Positions 18,377 to 29,309 are shown, counted from the stretch's first letter. The stretch: DNA of 64,000 bases from JAEKNW01 sp963678375 (GCA_963678375.2 OY782831.1:2294001-2358000), one strand, 5' to 3'. Made by a program: numbers and translations. The notes: generated from the letters alone by a model not told the origin.

Positions 18377-19527
18377 GATATTACCTTTATTAATTGTTTT
18401 ACTTTATCAGCTTTTTTTAACGCTTCATGGACAGAACTAGCTAGGATAGTTACATGCCCCATTTTTCGGTAGGGCTTGGTTATTTTTTTACCATATAAGT
18501 GGATTTTAACTCCTTCAATAGCTAAGCAATCTACTAAACCTTGGTATTTCACAGGTCCTGTGAATCCGGGTTTACCAACTATGTTAGTCATCACAGAAGG
18601 AAGTTTTAGTTCTGTTGATCCTAATGGCAAGTTTAAAACTGCTCTAAGATGTTGTTCGAATTGAGAGGTTATAACACTTTCGATTGTATGATGTCCAGAA
18701 TTATGAGGTCTTGGAGCTACTTCATTGATTAAAAGATTTCCATTTTTATCAACAAAGATTTCAACTGCTAAAAGTCCCTGCATATTTAGTAAATCAGCTA
18801 TTTTTGTAGATAAAGCAATTGCTTGATTATATTGCTCATGACTAATTTGAGCAGGACAGATTAACTTATCAACTAAGTTAGCTATTGGATCAAAAGTCAT
18901 TTCTACTAGAGGGTAACATTTAATTTGTCCTTGCTGATTACGAGCAACGATTACTGCAATTTCTTTATCAATATCTACTTTCTCTTCAACTAAAGATGGT
19001 CCACTGAGTATCTCTTTATGATTATCAAGGTCTGAGATTACTGCAACACCACGTCCATCATAACCACCTTTGCGCAATTTTTGTACAAAAGCTTTAGTGA
19101 TTTTTCCATTATTAATAGCTTCAATTATTTTCTCTTTTGATTCATACAACTTGAATGAGGAGGTAGGAAGATTATGCTTCTTATAAAATTCTTTTTGAAG
19201 ACCCTTATCCTGAATTAACTCAAGAACATCAGGATCAGGAATTATTTTACAGCCTTCAGCTTTGAGTTGTTTCAAGGCTTGAATATTAACATGTTCAATC
19301 TCAAAAGTAAGAATATCTACTTGTTTACCGAAATTATAAACAGCATCATAATCTTTATAATCACCTATGAGTACTTTTGAAGCTAATTTGCCAGCTGGAC
19401 AATCTTCTGCAGTATCTAGTACATAAGTAGTTAAATCCCATTTACTTGCTTCTTGAATAAGCATTTTTCCTAATTGACCACCAGTAATAATCCCCAGTTT
19501 GAAATCAGAACTTACAAAATTTTCCAT
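18373..19527 (-). CDS. purK: 5-(carboxyamino)imidazole ribonucleotide synthase PurK
   Basis: 384 residues, an ATP-grasp enzyme that carboxylates AIR with bicarbonate. Visible motifs: LGIITGGQLGKMLIQEASK at the N-terminus, the ATP-grasp stretch KLRKGGYDGRGVAVI, VEEKVDIDKEIAVIVARN, and NEVAPRPHNSGHHTIE near the C-terminal catalytic part. It is the first gene of the minus-strand run purK-purE-MFS-Sua5. A TTGACA box exists on the minus strand at 19602-19597, about 70 nt upstream of the ATG, but no convincing -10 follows it at standard spacing. Confidence 0.97.
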   Translation of the reverse strand: MENFVSSDFKLGIITGGQLGKMLIQEASKWDLTTYVLDTAEDCPAGKLASKVLIGDYKDYDAVYNFGKQVDILTFEIEHVNIQALKQLKAEGCKIIPDPDVLELIQDKGLQKEFYKKHNLPTSSFKLYESKEKIIEAINNGKITKAFVQKLRKGGYDGRGVAVISDLDNHKEILSGPSLVEEKVDIDKEIAVIVARNQQGQIKCYPLVEMTFDPIANLVDKLICPAQISHEQYNQAIALSTKIADLLNMQGLLAVEIFVDKNGNLLINEVAPRPHNSGHHTIESVITSQFEQHLRAVLNLPLGSTELKLPSVMTNIVGKPGFTGPVKYQGLVDCLAIEGVKIHLYGKKITKPYRKMGHVTILASSVHEALKKADKVKQLIKVIS

Positions 19528-19762
19528 TGATATATCTCTTTATAATTTATTTATTACTAAATTTATTTAGTGAATGCAGTGGATTAACTGTTTTGCTGTC
19601 AAGAATTTTCTCTAGTAAAAAAATTATATAAGGACAAGTTTATTCTGAAACTAAAAATAATCTGTTATTTATAGAATCTTAAAGTTTATTTCACTGCTGT
19701 GATTCTTTTGGGGTTAACCAAAGTTCCAAAAAATATTGCGTGTAGATTATGATAATAAAAGA

Positions 19763-19801
19763 TAGCCTAAGGGACTATCATAAGATATTACCCCTAGGCT
19801 A
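19763..19801 (-). terminator. Terminator of the giant FN3 protein gene
   Basis: Inverted repeat TAGCCTAAGGG (19763-19773) / CCCCTAGGCTA (19791-19801), pairing fully with one G-U on the minus-strand transcript, followed there by TCTTTTATT. It lies 20 nt beyond the stop codon at 19821. Confidence 0.75.
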
Positions 19802-19820
19802 AATACTATTATGATTATCT

Positions 19821-22800
19821 TTATTTCATAAGAATTGCTTTATGAACTTTGATAATTCCATTGTTAGTTAGTTTGAAGAAATACATTCCGGATGCAACAG
19901 ATTTACCATTATCATCATTTCCTTGCCAGATAATACTATGTTTACCAGCCTGTAAGTTTTCATTAACTAGTTTTTTTACAAGCTGACCTTTTAAGTTATA
20001 AACACTTAAAGACACATGACTATCGCTAGCTATCTGATAGTTAATACGGGTAACAGGATTGAATGGGTTAGGATAATTACCTGTAATTTTTGTTATTGCT
20101 ATAGCATCTTGAACATTATTATCTGTTATTATATTCGATAGTTTTGGTTCAGAATAGAATGTGATATCATTTAGCTCATCTCTATAAACAGAAGTAACAG
20201 CCCAATAATAGCTTCCATTTACAAGTTCAGAAACATCATCATCAATAGAAGCAGTTGTTACTAGAGTATCAATTACTGTCCATGTATCAGGATCTGTAAT
20301 TTGGTCTGAAGTAAGAGAGTATACATTATAACCAATCAAGCCATATGTATCAGATGATTCTACCCATGATATTTCAGGAACTGGATTAGCAAAGCTTACA
20401 TCAACTGAAACAACTTGGTAAGGTGTTAGCTTTACATAATCTTCTGCAAGGGTTATTGCAGCTGTATCATCATTCGAATAGTTAGCTATAAGGGATAAGT
20501 TATAAACTCCATTGTTTGCATTAACAATTGTATATGTTAGAGAGTTAGTTTCTCCAATTATAGCTTCATTGTTAAGCAGAGTAAAACTATCAAGTCCAAA
20601 AATATCACTAGGATTTTCCCAAGAAATAATAATATCGTTATCAATAGTTTCGATACTTGCATTTTGGGCAGGGTAAGCGATTATCAATGTATAATCAAGC
20701 TCCGCAGAATCTATTTCATTATTATTTTCATACACAGATCTTATCATAAATGAGTAATCACCGTTTGCTTGTTCATTCAAGACAAAAGTATTATCTTCAG
20801 TTGTTCCTACCAAAGTAGTGTTCTGATATACATGGTATGTTGAGAAAGCAAAGAGGTCTTGCGGATGATTCCATGATAAAGTAAGATCATTTTCTTGTGC
20901 ATCAATAGCAAGATCAGTAACAGGTTGAGCATTAATAACTGAAACATCTTCAAGCTGAATAACTTTATCTACTTGGATAGGAGAATTATAGTTAGCGGTA
21001 ATAGAATAATTATAAAGTCCGTTATCTATATTTTCATCTAAGTAGGAAGTAGCTGTAGCAGGAAGAGTGATTTCGAGTCTATCACTTGTTTGTCTCATTA
21101 GTGTAATGGAGTCTAAACCAAATGTATCTGTTGGTAAATCCCAAGTTAGTTCAAGATCATCTTCAATAATTGAATATGAAACATTAACAAGAGGGTATGT
21201 CTTAAGAAGTTGATATGCTAATATCTCACTTGCTTCTGATTCTACTGAAGAATATATTGTTTTAACTGAGAAATTATAGTCTCCATTAGCAAGGTCTAGA
21301 GCGAATGAATTTTCACTTGTTGAGCCTAATAAGTCACTGTTATTATATACTTCAAAAGAAGTAAACTCATAGTCATTACCTGTGAAATCCCAAACTAAGT
21401 CAACAGTTTCTTCTGTTGCTGAAATAGTTAGGTTATTAGGTGATACAGGAATAATAAAACTAATTAACTCTGTTTGAACAAGATCTTGAACATCTCCTTG
21501 ATAGACTGATTTAACGCTATATTGATAGAGTCCGTTCTCTGGTTGAATATCAGTATATTGATTCGCAGAAGAGTCAAGATTAGCAATTAGATCATCATTC
21601 TTATAGACTTCATAGTTTAGCAGTCCAAAGCTATCAAGAGGTTCTAACCAAGATAAAACTATATTATTATTATCTACATTATATGTTAGATTTCTTACAG
21701 GATAAGGAAGAATGAAATCCACTTGTAAATTTTCAGTAATTGGATTTTCTATAGTATCATTATAATAAGTCATAACTTGATAATCATAAGAACCATTAGC
21801 GAGTTCTGTATCTAAATAATAACTATTTTGAGTTTCAGCAATTACCGCTTGGTTTCTGAAAACCTTATAAGATGTTATTAGACCAGTATCTTCAGGTAAA
21901 TCCCAAGTTAACATCAGATCATCATCTTGAATATTACGAGTAAGGTTATTTACTAATTGAGGTAAAAGGATTTCAAAGTTAACTGGCTGAGATTGGTCAG
22001 AAGAAGCAAAATCAAAGTTTGCCCTAACTGTGTAATCATATAAACCATTACTTAAATCGACTTCGTCATAGTAATTGTTGCTAGTATTTGTAATTTCTTG
22101 GCCATTTTTGAAGACAGTGTAATCAACTAATTGACCCCAAGAACTTAAATCTTCCCAAGTGATACTTATTGAGTTATCTAGAGCTGAATAAGATGTAATC
22201 ATTGGTGTATGAACTTTTTCAACTTGAGCATAGACTGGATTACTTAAATCTGATACCAGGTTATTGTACACAGCTCTAATAGTATAAGTATAACTTTGGT
22301 TAGTTAGATTAAGATCTGTATAGCTAGTTTGACTAACATCACTTAGATAAGCAATTTCTTGCCCGTTTCTATTAATGATAAAAGCTGTCTCACTATTATT
22401 TGGAGCATCCCAGCTTAAGGTAATATCATTCCCGTTTGAGATAGTCGCATTTAGATTGCTTGGTACATCAGCTGAAGCAATATTAGCTACAACAGTAGTT
22501 GATGGAGAAGATATACCTTCAGTATATTCAGCTTTCACATAATATTGATAGCTACCATTTGCAAGAGAATAGTCCCAATAGAAGTTTTCAGTAACGACTG
22601 TAACAAGCACATTATCTTTGAAAATCATATATGCAATTGGATCTCCGGTAGGGATATCCCAAGTTAAATGGACATCACTATCATTTTCAACAAATAGTTG
22701 TAGATTAGTAGGAGCTAGGAGCTCTGGTGCTATGTAGATATTTACTGAAACAGTATTAGATTCGATAGAAATACCAGCATCATAAACTGCTTTAACATAG

Positions 22801-25800
22801 TAGTCATAATCACCATTAGCTAAAGAAAGGTCAGTCCAAGTAAGTGTTTCTGGATTGTCTATTACATTTGCAATAGCACCATTTCTATAGATTAGGTATC
22901 CTCGGAAGGCTCTTGGAAGAGCACTTGTAGCAGGAAGCTCCCATGCAAGTGTTACATTATTTTCATCTACACTAGCATTAAGGGTGGTTACTGGATAAGT
23001 AATTTCTACATGGAAATGAACACTGTTAGTTGGAGAAGACTCTCCAGAAGAATAGTTAGCAGTAATATAGTAACTATAATCACCGTTAGCCAATGCAGAA
23101 TCAACAAAATAGTTATCCATAGTGCTTTCAATGAGTTCATTATTTCTATAGATATTATAACCTAAGAAATCTCTATAAAGCTCTGATGGAGTTTGCCAAT
23201 TAAGTGTTACTTGGTCATTTATTAAATCTCCAGTAAGATCAGAAGCTGGATAAAGAACTTCCACAATAGCTAGAGTTGTATTACTTGCCTCCGAAATACC
23301 TGTGGAATAATTAGCTTTAACATAGTAATTATAAGAGCCATTAGCAAGGTTTTCATCCATATAAGTTAAGCTTGTAACTTGTGCTATTTCTTGGTCATCT
23401 CGATAGACTAAGTAATTTATGAATGAACGAGGATAAGTGATAATTTCATCCCAGCTTAGTATCACATTGCTTGAATCAACACTGCTTACTAAGTTCTCAA
23501 CAGGATAGAGAACTTCTACCAAGACTTCCACACTATTAGAAGCTTCAGATTCTCCAGCATCATAAAGAGCAGTTACAAAATATGAATAAGTACCGTTAGC
23601 TAATGCTATATCTGAATATGATAAATCTTGAGTGTTTGCAAGAAGATCACCATCACGATAGATATTATAAGATAGTAAAGCTCTTGGAGAATTAACTGGT
23701 AAATCCCAGGCTAAATCAACAACATCTGCAGTAACTTGAGCTGTAAGATTTGTTACAGGATAAGTAATTTCAACATTGAAGCTAAGATTCTCAGATGCAG
23801 GAGAAGAACCTGTATTATAGTTAACAATAACGTAATATTCGTAGATGCCATTAGCTAATGCAGAATCTAAATAATATGCTTCTGTTTGAACAGAATATAG
23901 CTCGTTATTTCGATATAAAGAATATGAGATTATCGAATCACCAACATAGTCATTCTCTTCCCAAGTTAGTTCAATTTCTGTTTCAGATAGATTTCCAACA
24001 AAGTTAACAACTGGATAAAGAACCTCTATATCTATATTAAGATAAAGGGGTTGAGAAACACCTGTTGAATAGATTGCTTCAAGTTTATATTCATAACTAT
24101 CATTTATCAAGTTCTCATCATAATATGTTAGAGCTGATTCATCAAAGAAAATTAATTCTTCATCTCTATATAGTTTATAACCTAAGAAAGCTCTACTAGA
24201 AGTAGGGGCTGCTTCCCAAGACAAGAGAACATTATTATTATCATCTATTAAATAAGTGAAGTTTTCTGGAGAATAGAGAACTTCAACTAAGACTGACATT
24301 TCTTCAGTTTGTTCAGAACTTCCTGTTTGGTAATTAACTGCAATGCTATAATCATAGATTCCATTAGCTAGGCTTTCATCTAAATAAGATAAGTTGCTAG
24401 TTGAAGCTACAGCTTGTCCATTTCTATAAAGGGTATAATCAATTATGGAATCTCCAGCCATTGGATTAAAATCCCATGAGATTAAGACATCATCTTCATT
24501 TACATTTAGACTTACATTGTTAGCAGGATAAAGAACTTCAATATTTGCTTCAACATGATTACTTGAAACAGACTCTCCAGAAGAGTATTCGGCAGTGACA
24601 AAATAGCTGTAAGAGCTATTTATTAAGTCAGAGTCTGTATAATTAAGCTCTGTTTGTGAACTGATTAAATCATTATTTTTGTAAAGCTTATATCCAATAA
24701 AATCTCTATACATTTCATTCGGTTGGTCCCAGTTTAAACTTACATTGTTATCTTGAATGGATAGGGTAAGGTTATTTGGGGCATATAGAACTTCAACTTG
24801 AGCATAAGCAATATCAGATATATCAGATAGTCCTGTTAGATATTGAGCTTGAACTTGATATTCATAGGAACCATTGTAGAGATTGCTATCAATATAAGTT
24901 TGATTTGAAGTGCTTGCTATTTCTTGACCATCTCTAAGAATTATATAATCGATTACATTATTAGCAAAAGAATTTATTTCCCAACTAAGTGTAACGTTAT
25001 TAGACTCAACAGAAGCAACAAGATTTTGTGCAGGATAATGAACATCAATTATTGCAGTTACACTTTCACTAATTTCAGATTGTCCTGTATCATATATAGC
25101 TTTAACTGCTAAATCATAAGAACCATTAGCATTTCCTGAGAATAGATAACTTGTGTCAGAGGTTGTTGCAATAATCTGGTCATTCATATAAACTTGATAT
25201 TCGATAGTAGAGGAACCTGTTAGAGGGTTATCCTGCCAGCTCAATGTAAAATCACTATTACTGATTTGAACATTTAAGTCAATTACACTATAGAAAAGGT
25301 CTATAAGAATTGCCTCAGAAGAGAGTGGTGCAGATTGACCACTTGTGTATACAGATCTTACCGAATAGGTATATGTATCGTTTATTAAATCAGTATCAAT
25401 ATAGCTCGGTGTGGTTGTCTCGAGGAGCAAGCTACCATTTCGATAAACATTATAAGCAATTAGACCAGTTGTGTCTTCTGGAGCTTGCCAGTTTAACTGA
25501 ACATTATTATCATCGGTGCTAAGTGTGAGATTTATTGGAGAGTATTGAACTTCAACTATTGGATTTACAGTATTCGATGGTTCAGAATCTCCATTTGTAT
25601 AGTTAGCTATAACATAGATTGAATAGCTTCCATTCGCTAAGTCATTGATGGTAAAGCTTTCACTTGAAATATTTGCTTGATATAGCTGGTCATTAACAAA
25701 TAATGAATAAGAAGAAAATGCTCTACTAGAAGTTGCTGGTGCATTCCAAGTTAAATTAATAGAGTCATCAACTACGTTTGCTACTAATCCAGTGACAGGA

Positions 25801-28800
25801 TAAGTGACACTGACTTCAGCTACAACAGTTTCTGAAGCTTCAGATTCACCAGAGTCTGAATTGTTACTAGTAATGATATAATAGGAATAGTTCCCATTGA
25901 CAAGATTTACATCAGAAAAACTAACCTCTGTAGTCTGGGTTAAATATCTATTGTTACGGTAAATATTAAATATAGGACTTCCTGCTTGTGGGTAATCCCA
26001 AGAGAGATTTATAGTATCATTAGATGCAACTGCTTCTAGATCTGATACAGGATATGGGTATTCTATCTGTATTAAATTACTTTCAATTGCTTCCGATGGA
26101 CCGTTAGAGTAATTCGCAATAATGCTGTATGTATAAGCACCATCGGCTAAGTTTTCATCAAAGTAGTTACTTTCATTTGTAGTAGTTACTACAAGACCAT
26201 TCTTCAAGATTTGGAAGTCAAGTACACTGTTACCACTATAAAAGTCTCTTTCCCAAGCTAAGGAGATATTATTTTTGTCAGTAACTTGAGAAGATAAATC
26301 TTCTATTGGATACTGAATCATAAGATTAACATTGATAGTTTCAGAAGCTTCAGATGATAGGTTAGAATAGTGAACTATAATATAATATTGATAATCACCA
26401 TTAACTAAGTTAGTATCAGTATAGGTCAAATCTGTTGTATAAGCTAAAGAGATATCATTTCTGTATATTTCATAATTTACTAAAGTTCTTACTCTTTCAG
26501 TAAAAGCTGGTCTTTCCCAAGACAGTATTATATTGTTATCCTCAGTACTGTAATCAACGTTTGTAACAGGATATGGGATTTCAAGCTCAAATGATACAGG
26601 TGATGATTGTTGTGAGAACCCTGAACTATATTCAGCTTGAACAGTATACTCATAAAAGCCATTATTCAAGTCTTCATCAATAAAGAAAGTATTTGATGTT
26701 CTTGCATAGTCTATACCGTTTCTATAGACATGATACTGAATAAAGTCTCTTGTCAAAGAACCAGCTTCCCAGCTAATAGTGACATCCTGTCCTTCTAGGT
26801 TGTAAGATAAGTTTTGTGGAGGATAAAGAACTTCAACGATTGCTTGAGCTTGTACCATTTCTGATAAACCAGAACTATACTCCGCAAGCAAATAAAAGGT
26901 GTAAGATCCATTCTCTAAATCACTAACACTATATGAAGTTGTTTGGGTATTGTTTATATCAAGCAAAAATACATCATCTTGATATAGTTTATAATTTTGC
27001 AATCCACGAGTAGCTCCACCTTGTATAGCTGGAATGTCCCATGTAAGTTCGACAACACTTCCTTCAACTTCTGCTTGGAAGTTTCTAGGTGGATATAGAT
27101 ATTCAATCTCAATACTTTCTGTTTCAGAAAAATCAGATTCTAAACCTTGATACACAGCTGTAACTTGATAATCATAAGAGCCATTAGCTAGATTATAATC
27201 AAAATATGTAGGGTTGCTTGTATTGTAGACTGAAGAAATAATTTGCCCATTTCTGTAGACTTTGAAATAATCAAGTAACTCTGATCCAGAGGTGTAATTC
27301 CATGCTAATTGGACACTTACTTCATTAACTTGTGTAGCTTGTAAATTAGAAGGTGGAAGTAAGACCATTATATCTACAGTTACTGGTAATGAATGACCTG
27401 AGGTCATGCTATTATAGACAGATTTCAGTGTGTAGGTATAAGTACCATTTTCTAAATCTTCATCATAATAATCATTTGTGTTTTCACTTGTTATCTCAGT
27501 TAGTAGATCTCCATTTCTATAAATCTCATAACCTGTAATTGTTGTAGCAGCTGGTGTATTCCATTCTAGATGAACATTATTACCATCATAGGTTGTTGCA
27601 GTAACATTTGAAGGAGGAGGAATACTTCCAACAATAATATTAAGCATATTAGAAGGTTCAGACTCAAAATCATCATATACAGCGGTTACGTAGAAAAGAT
27701 GTTCACCCTCATCAAGAATTAGAGATTTCCAAAGTTGAGTACTATTAGAAATAAAGTTACCATTTAGATAATGATTATAACTATCTGGAGTGTTATCACC
27801 AACCAAAGGAGAAGGTTGCCAAGTAATATACACATATTCAGCAGAATAAATTTCATAAGCAAGATTTACAGGTGGATAAGCTATATTTATTACTATGCTA
27901 GCACTATTAGAATAGTCAGATAAACCAGAATTATATATTGCTCTCACAGCATAGTCATGACTTCCATTAGAAACATTACCATCAGTGTAAGTTGTTACAT
28001 TGGGATTATATGATCGAGTTAATTCAGAAAAATCTCTATAAATTATATAACCTTGCAGTTCTCTTTCAAAACTATCTGGAGCTTGCCAATCTAATATAAT
28101 TGTGTTATTTTGGCTTACAACAGCAGTTAGATTTTGAGGAGGATTCAAGGGTGTTTCCCCACTTGGAAGATCTATGGCATCTAAGTAAACTGTATCATCT
28201 CCATCGACTACCGAGCCATCTTTAATGTAAGACCATTTAAATTGATAGATCCCAGGACTTAATGGATAAGACGCATAAGTCCAATCACTTACTCCATACC
28301 ATTCATCTTGTTCAACACCATTTATATAAAACACAGCTCTATCATATTGCCCAACGGTAGGAGCTTCACAAGAAGGTTTAATAAAGAAAGAAATATTATC
28401 AGATTCAGGTACTGATAAATCAATAAGCATTGAAGATGTTTGATTATGGCCAATATTTAATGGTCGAGCAGAATGAGTACCATCATAAGCTTCATTACTA
28501 GCAATTGTCCAACTAGAATTGCCTTGGAAATACCAGTTGTTATTAGAAAAGCCTGTCTCAAATGATTCGTCATATTCATCTATTGTGCTTGGGACGATAT
28601 TTATCAACATTTTTTGATTATTAACATTAATCAAGTTACCATCAATGACAAGGTCAGTTAAATTAGTTGTGAAATGTTCATAAGTACCAATACTTGTTAG
28701 ATATGTATAGCGATTATCAGCTGTTAAACCATCTATAATGATTTGATAATATCTATCAACACTTTCTGCATAACCTTGATACAAAACAGGTCTACCTAAA

Positions 28801-29309
28801 GCAAGTTGTTGATTAATCATTTGACGCCAATCAAAGATTGATGTTGTTGCTAAATCATGTAATTCCATCGAGCTTGAATAAGAAAAGTTATTTTCTAAAG
28901 CGTTTTGAATATCTTCGATTGTTGTTGTAGTGTAATCTGTTTCCCAATCTGACTCAATCGCATAGCCTGCGATAGCAATCAGTAATTGAGTTTCTGTTCT
29001 GTTTAAAACATTGGACATTCTTTCCCAGTCAAATTCAAAGTTTAAACTTTGAGAAATATCCCCTAAATCATCATCTACATAATTTGCTGTTCCACTTCCA
29101 TTATCTGGATAGTTCCAAAATTTCATAATCTTCGCTGCAGATAATGCACCTGTACCAGCATTAGCTCTCACTGTTTCCATGTATGGACAATAACCGTTCC
29201 AAGGGGAAACAGTATTCCATTCAGATTGTATCATTGGTGTAATTTGACCCATCAATGATGAAATTGTCATCACAAAAAATAGTAATGATAAAAACAAGCA
29301 CTTTCTCAT
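19821..29309 (-). CDS. Giant secreted protein: degenerate C10 peptidase-like head, ~31 FN3-like repeats, sorting domain
   Basis: 3162 residues; signal peptide 1-22; RBS GGAGG before ATG. Residues about 23-235 resemble peptidase family C10 (streptopain): WNGYCP, then AGTGALSAAKIMKFWNYP, where the expected catalytic Cys of AGC is Thr53, and GRPVLYQG...YQIIIDG, where the expected His is Tyr188. Both catalytic residues are therefore replaced. A beta-sandwich (MAM-like) domain follows (about 240-385). By reading the sequence I count 31 repeats of about 85 residues (about 390-3060), each with L-x-W, a YxxYRNG-like strand, NGSYxYxVxAxY and a S-x-x-S end; these are fibronectin-III-like. The last 85 residues are a sorting domain with NYPNPFNPVTRINYQI and terminal KAILMK. 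Likely a long surface fibre or adhesin; the function is inferred from architecture only. The gene is monocistronic with its own terminator. Confidence 0.88.
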   Translation of the reverse strand: MRKCLFLSLLFFVMTISSLMGQITPMIQSEWNTVSPWNGYCPYMETVRANAGTGALSAAKIMKFWNYPDNGSGTANYVDDDLGDISQSLNFEFDWERMSNVLNRTETQLLIAIAGYAIESDWETDYTTTTIEDIQNALENNFSYSSSMELHDLATTSIFDWRQMINQQLALGRPVLYQGYAESVDRYYQIIIDGLTADNRYTYLTSIGTYEHFTTNLTDLVIDGNLINVNNQKMLINIVPSTIDEYDESFETGFSNNNWYFQGNSSWTIASNEAYDGTHSARPLNIGHNQTSSMLIDLSVPESDNISFFIKPSCEAPTVGQYDRAVFYINGVEQDEWYGVSDWTYASYPLSPGIYQFKWSYIKDGSVVDGDDTVYLDAIDLPSGETPLNPPQNLTAVVSQNNTIILDWQAPDSFERELQGYIIYRDFSELTRSYNPNVTTYTDGNVSNGSHDYAVRAIYNSGLSDYSNSASIVINIAYPPVNLAYEIYSAEYVYITWQPSPLVGDNTPDSYNHYLNGNFISNSTQLWKSLILDEGEHLFYVTAVYDDFESEPSNMLNIIVGSIPPPSNVTATTYDGNNVHLEWNTPAATTITGYEIYRNGDLLTEITSENTNDYYDEDLENGTYTYTLKSVYNSMTSGHSLPVTVDIMVLLPPSNLQATQVNEVSVQLAWNYTSGSELLDYFKVYRNGQIISSVYNTSNPTYFDYNLANGSYDYQVTAVYQGLESDFSETESIEIEYLYPPRNFQAEVEGSVVELTWDIPAIQGGATRGLQNYKLYQDDVFLLDINNTQTTSYSVSDLENGSYTFYLLAEYSSGLSEMVQAQAIVEVLYPPQNLSYNLEGQDVTISWEAGSLTRDFIQYHVYRNGIDYARTSNTFFIDEDLNNGFYEYTVQAEYSSGFSQQSSPVSFELEIPYPVTNVDYSTEDNNIILSWERPAFTERVRTLVNYEIYRNDISLAYTTDLTYTDTNLVNGDYQYYIIVHYSNLSSEASETINVNLMIQYPIEDLSSQVTDKNNISLAWERDFYSGNSVLDFQILKNGLVVTTTNESNYFDENLADGAYTYSIIANYSNGPSEAIESNLIQIEYPYPVSDLEAVASNDTINLSWDYPQAGSPIFNIYRNNRYLTQTTEVSFSDVNLVNGNYSYYIITSNNSDSGESEASETVVAEVSVTYPVTGLVANVVDDSINLTWNAPATSSRAFSSYSLFVNDQLYQANISSESFTINDLANGSYSIYVIANYTNGDSEPSNTVNPIVEVQYSPINLTLSTDDNNVQLNWQAPEDTTGLIAYNVYRNGSLLLETTTPSYIDTDLINDTYTYSVRSVYTSGQSAPLSSEAILIDLFYSVIDLNVQISNSDFTLSWQDNPLTGSSTIEYQVYMNDQIIATTSDTSYLFSGNANGSYDLAVKAIYDTGQSEISESVTAIIDVHYPAQNLVASVESNNVTLSWEINSFANNVIDYIILRDGQEIASTSNQTYIDSNLYNGSYEYQVQAQYLTGLSDISDIAYAQVEVLYAPNNLTLSIQDNNVSLNWDQPNEMYRDFIGYKLYKNNDLISSQTELNYTDSDLINSSYSYFVTAEYSSGESVSSNHVEANIEVLYPANNVSLNVNEDDVLISWDFNPMAGDSIIDYTLYRNGQAVASTSNLSYLDESLANGIYDYSIAVNYQTGSSEQTEEMSVLVEVLYSPENFTYLIDDNNNVLLSWEAAPTSSRAFLGYKLYRDEELIFFDESALTYYDENLINDSYEYKLEAIYSTGVSQPLYLNIDIEVLYPVVNFVGNLSETEIELTWEENDYVGDSIISYSLYRNNELYSVQTEAYYLDSALANGIYEYYVIVNYNTGSSPASENLSFNVEITYPVTNLTAQVTADVVDLAWDLPVNSPRALLSYNIYRDGDLLANTQDLSYSDIALANGTYSYFVTALYDAGESEASNSVEVLVEVLYPVENLVSSVDSSNVILSWDEIITYPRSFINYLVYRDDQEIAQVTSLTYMDENLANGSYNYYVKANYSTGISEASNTTLAIVEVLYPASDLTGDLINDQVTLNWQTPSELYRDFLGYNIYRNNELIESTMDNYFVDSALANGDYSYYITANYSSGESSPTNSVHFHVEITYPVTTLNASVDENNVTLAWELPATSALPRAFRGYLIYRNGAIANVIDNPETLTWTDLSLANGDYDYYVKAVYDAGISIESNTVSVNIYIAPELLAPTNLQLFVENDSDVHLTWDIPTGDPIAYMIFKDNVLVTVVTENFYWDYSLANGSYQYYVKAEYTEGISSPSTTVVANIASADVPSNLNATISNGNDITLSWDAPNNSETAFIINRNGQEIAYLSDVSQTSYTDLNLTNQSYTYTIRAVYNNLVSDLSNPVYAQVEKVHTPMITSYSALDNSISITWEDLSSWGQLVDYTVFKNGQEITNTSNNYYDEVDLSNGLYDYTVRANFDFASSDQSQPVNFEILLPQLVNNLTRNIQDDDLMLTWDLPEDTGLITSYKVFRNQAVIAETQNSYYLDTELANGSYDYQVMTYYNDTIENPITENLQVDFILPYPVRNLTYNVDNNNIVLSWLEPLDSFGLLNYEVYKNDDLIANLDSSANQYTDIQPENGLYQYSVKSVYQGDVQDLVQTELISFIIPVSPNNLTISATEETVDLVWDFTGNDYEFTSFEVYNNSDLLGSTSENSFALDLANGDYNFSVKTIYSSVESEASEILAYQLLKTYPLVNVSYSIIEDDLELTWDLPTDTFGLDSITLMRQTSDRLEITLPATATSYLDENIDNGLYNYSITANYNSPIQVDKVIQLEDVSVINAQPVTDLAIDAQENDLTLSWNHPQDLFAFSTYHVYQNTTLVGTTEDNTFVLNEQANGDYSFMIRSVYENNNEIDSAELDYTLIIAYPAQNASIETIDNDIIISWENPSDIFGLDSFTLLNNEAIIGETNSLTYTIVNANNGVYNLSLIANYSNDDTAAITLAEDYVKLTPYQVVSVDVSFANPVPEISWVESSDTYGLIGYNVYSLTSDQITDPDTWTVIDTLVTTASIDDDVSELVNGSYYWAVTSVYRDELNDITFYSEPKLSNIITDNNVQDAIAITKITGNYPNPFNPVTRINYQIASDSHVSLSVYNLKGQLVKKLVNENLQAGKHSIIWQGNDDNGKSVASGMYFFKLTNNGIIKVHKAILMK

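Noticed and set aside
19707..19722. Near-palindrome TTTTGGGGTTAACCAA as operator or purine riboswitch upstream of purK
   Set aside because: It lies far from the purK start (about 180 nt), one arm is imperfect, and none of the conserved purine riboswitch elements can be found.
19821..29309. CRISPR or DNA-level tandem repeat in the giant gene
   Set aside because: The repeats are at protein level (about 85 residues) and too diverged in DNA to be a CRISPR array or simple tandem repeat. No CRISPR array was seen anywhere.
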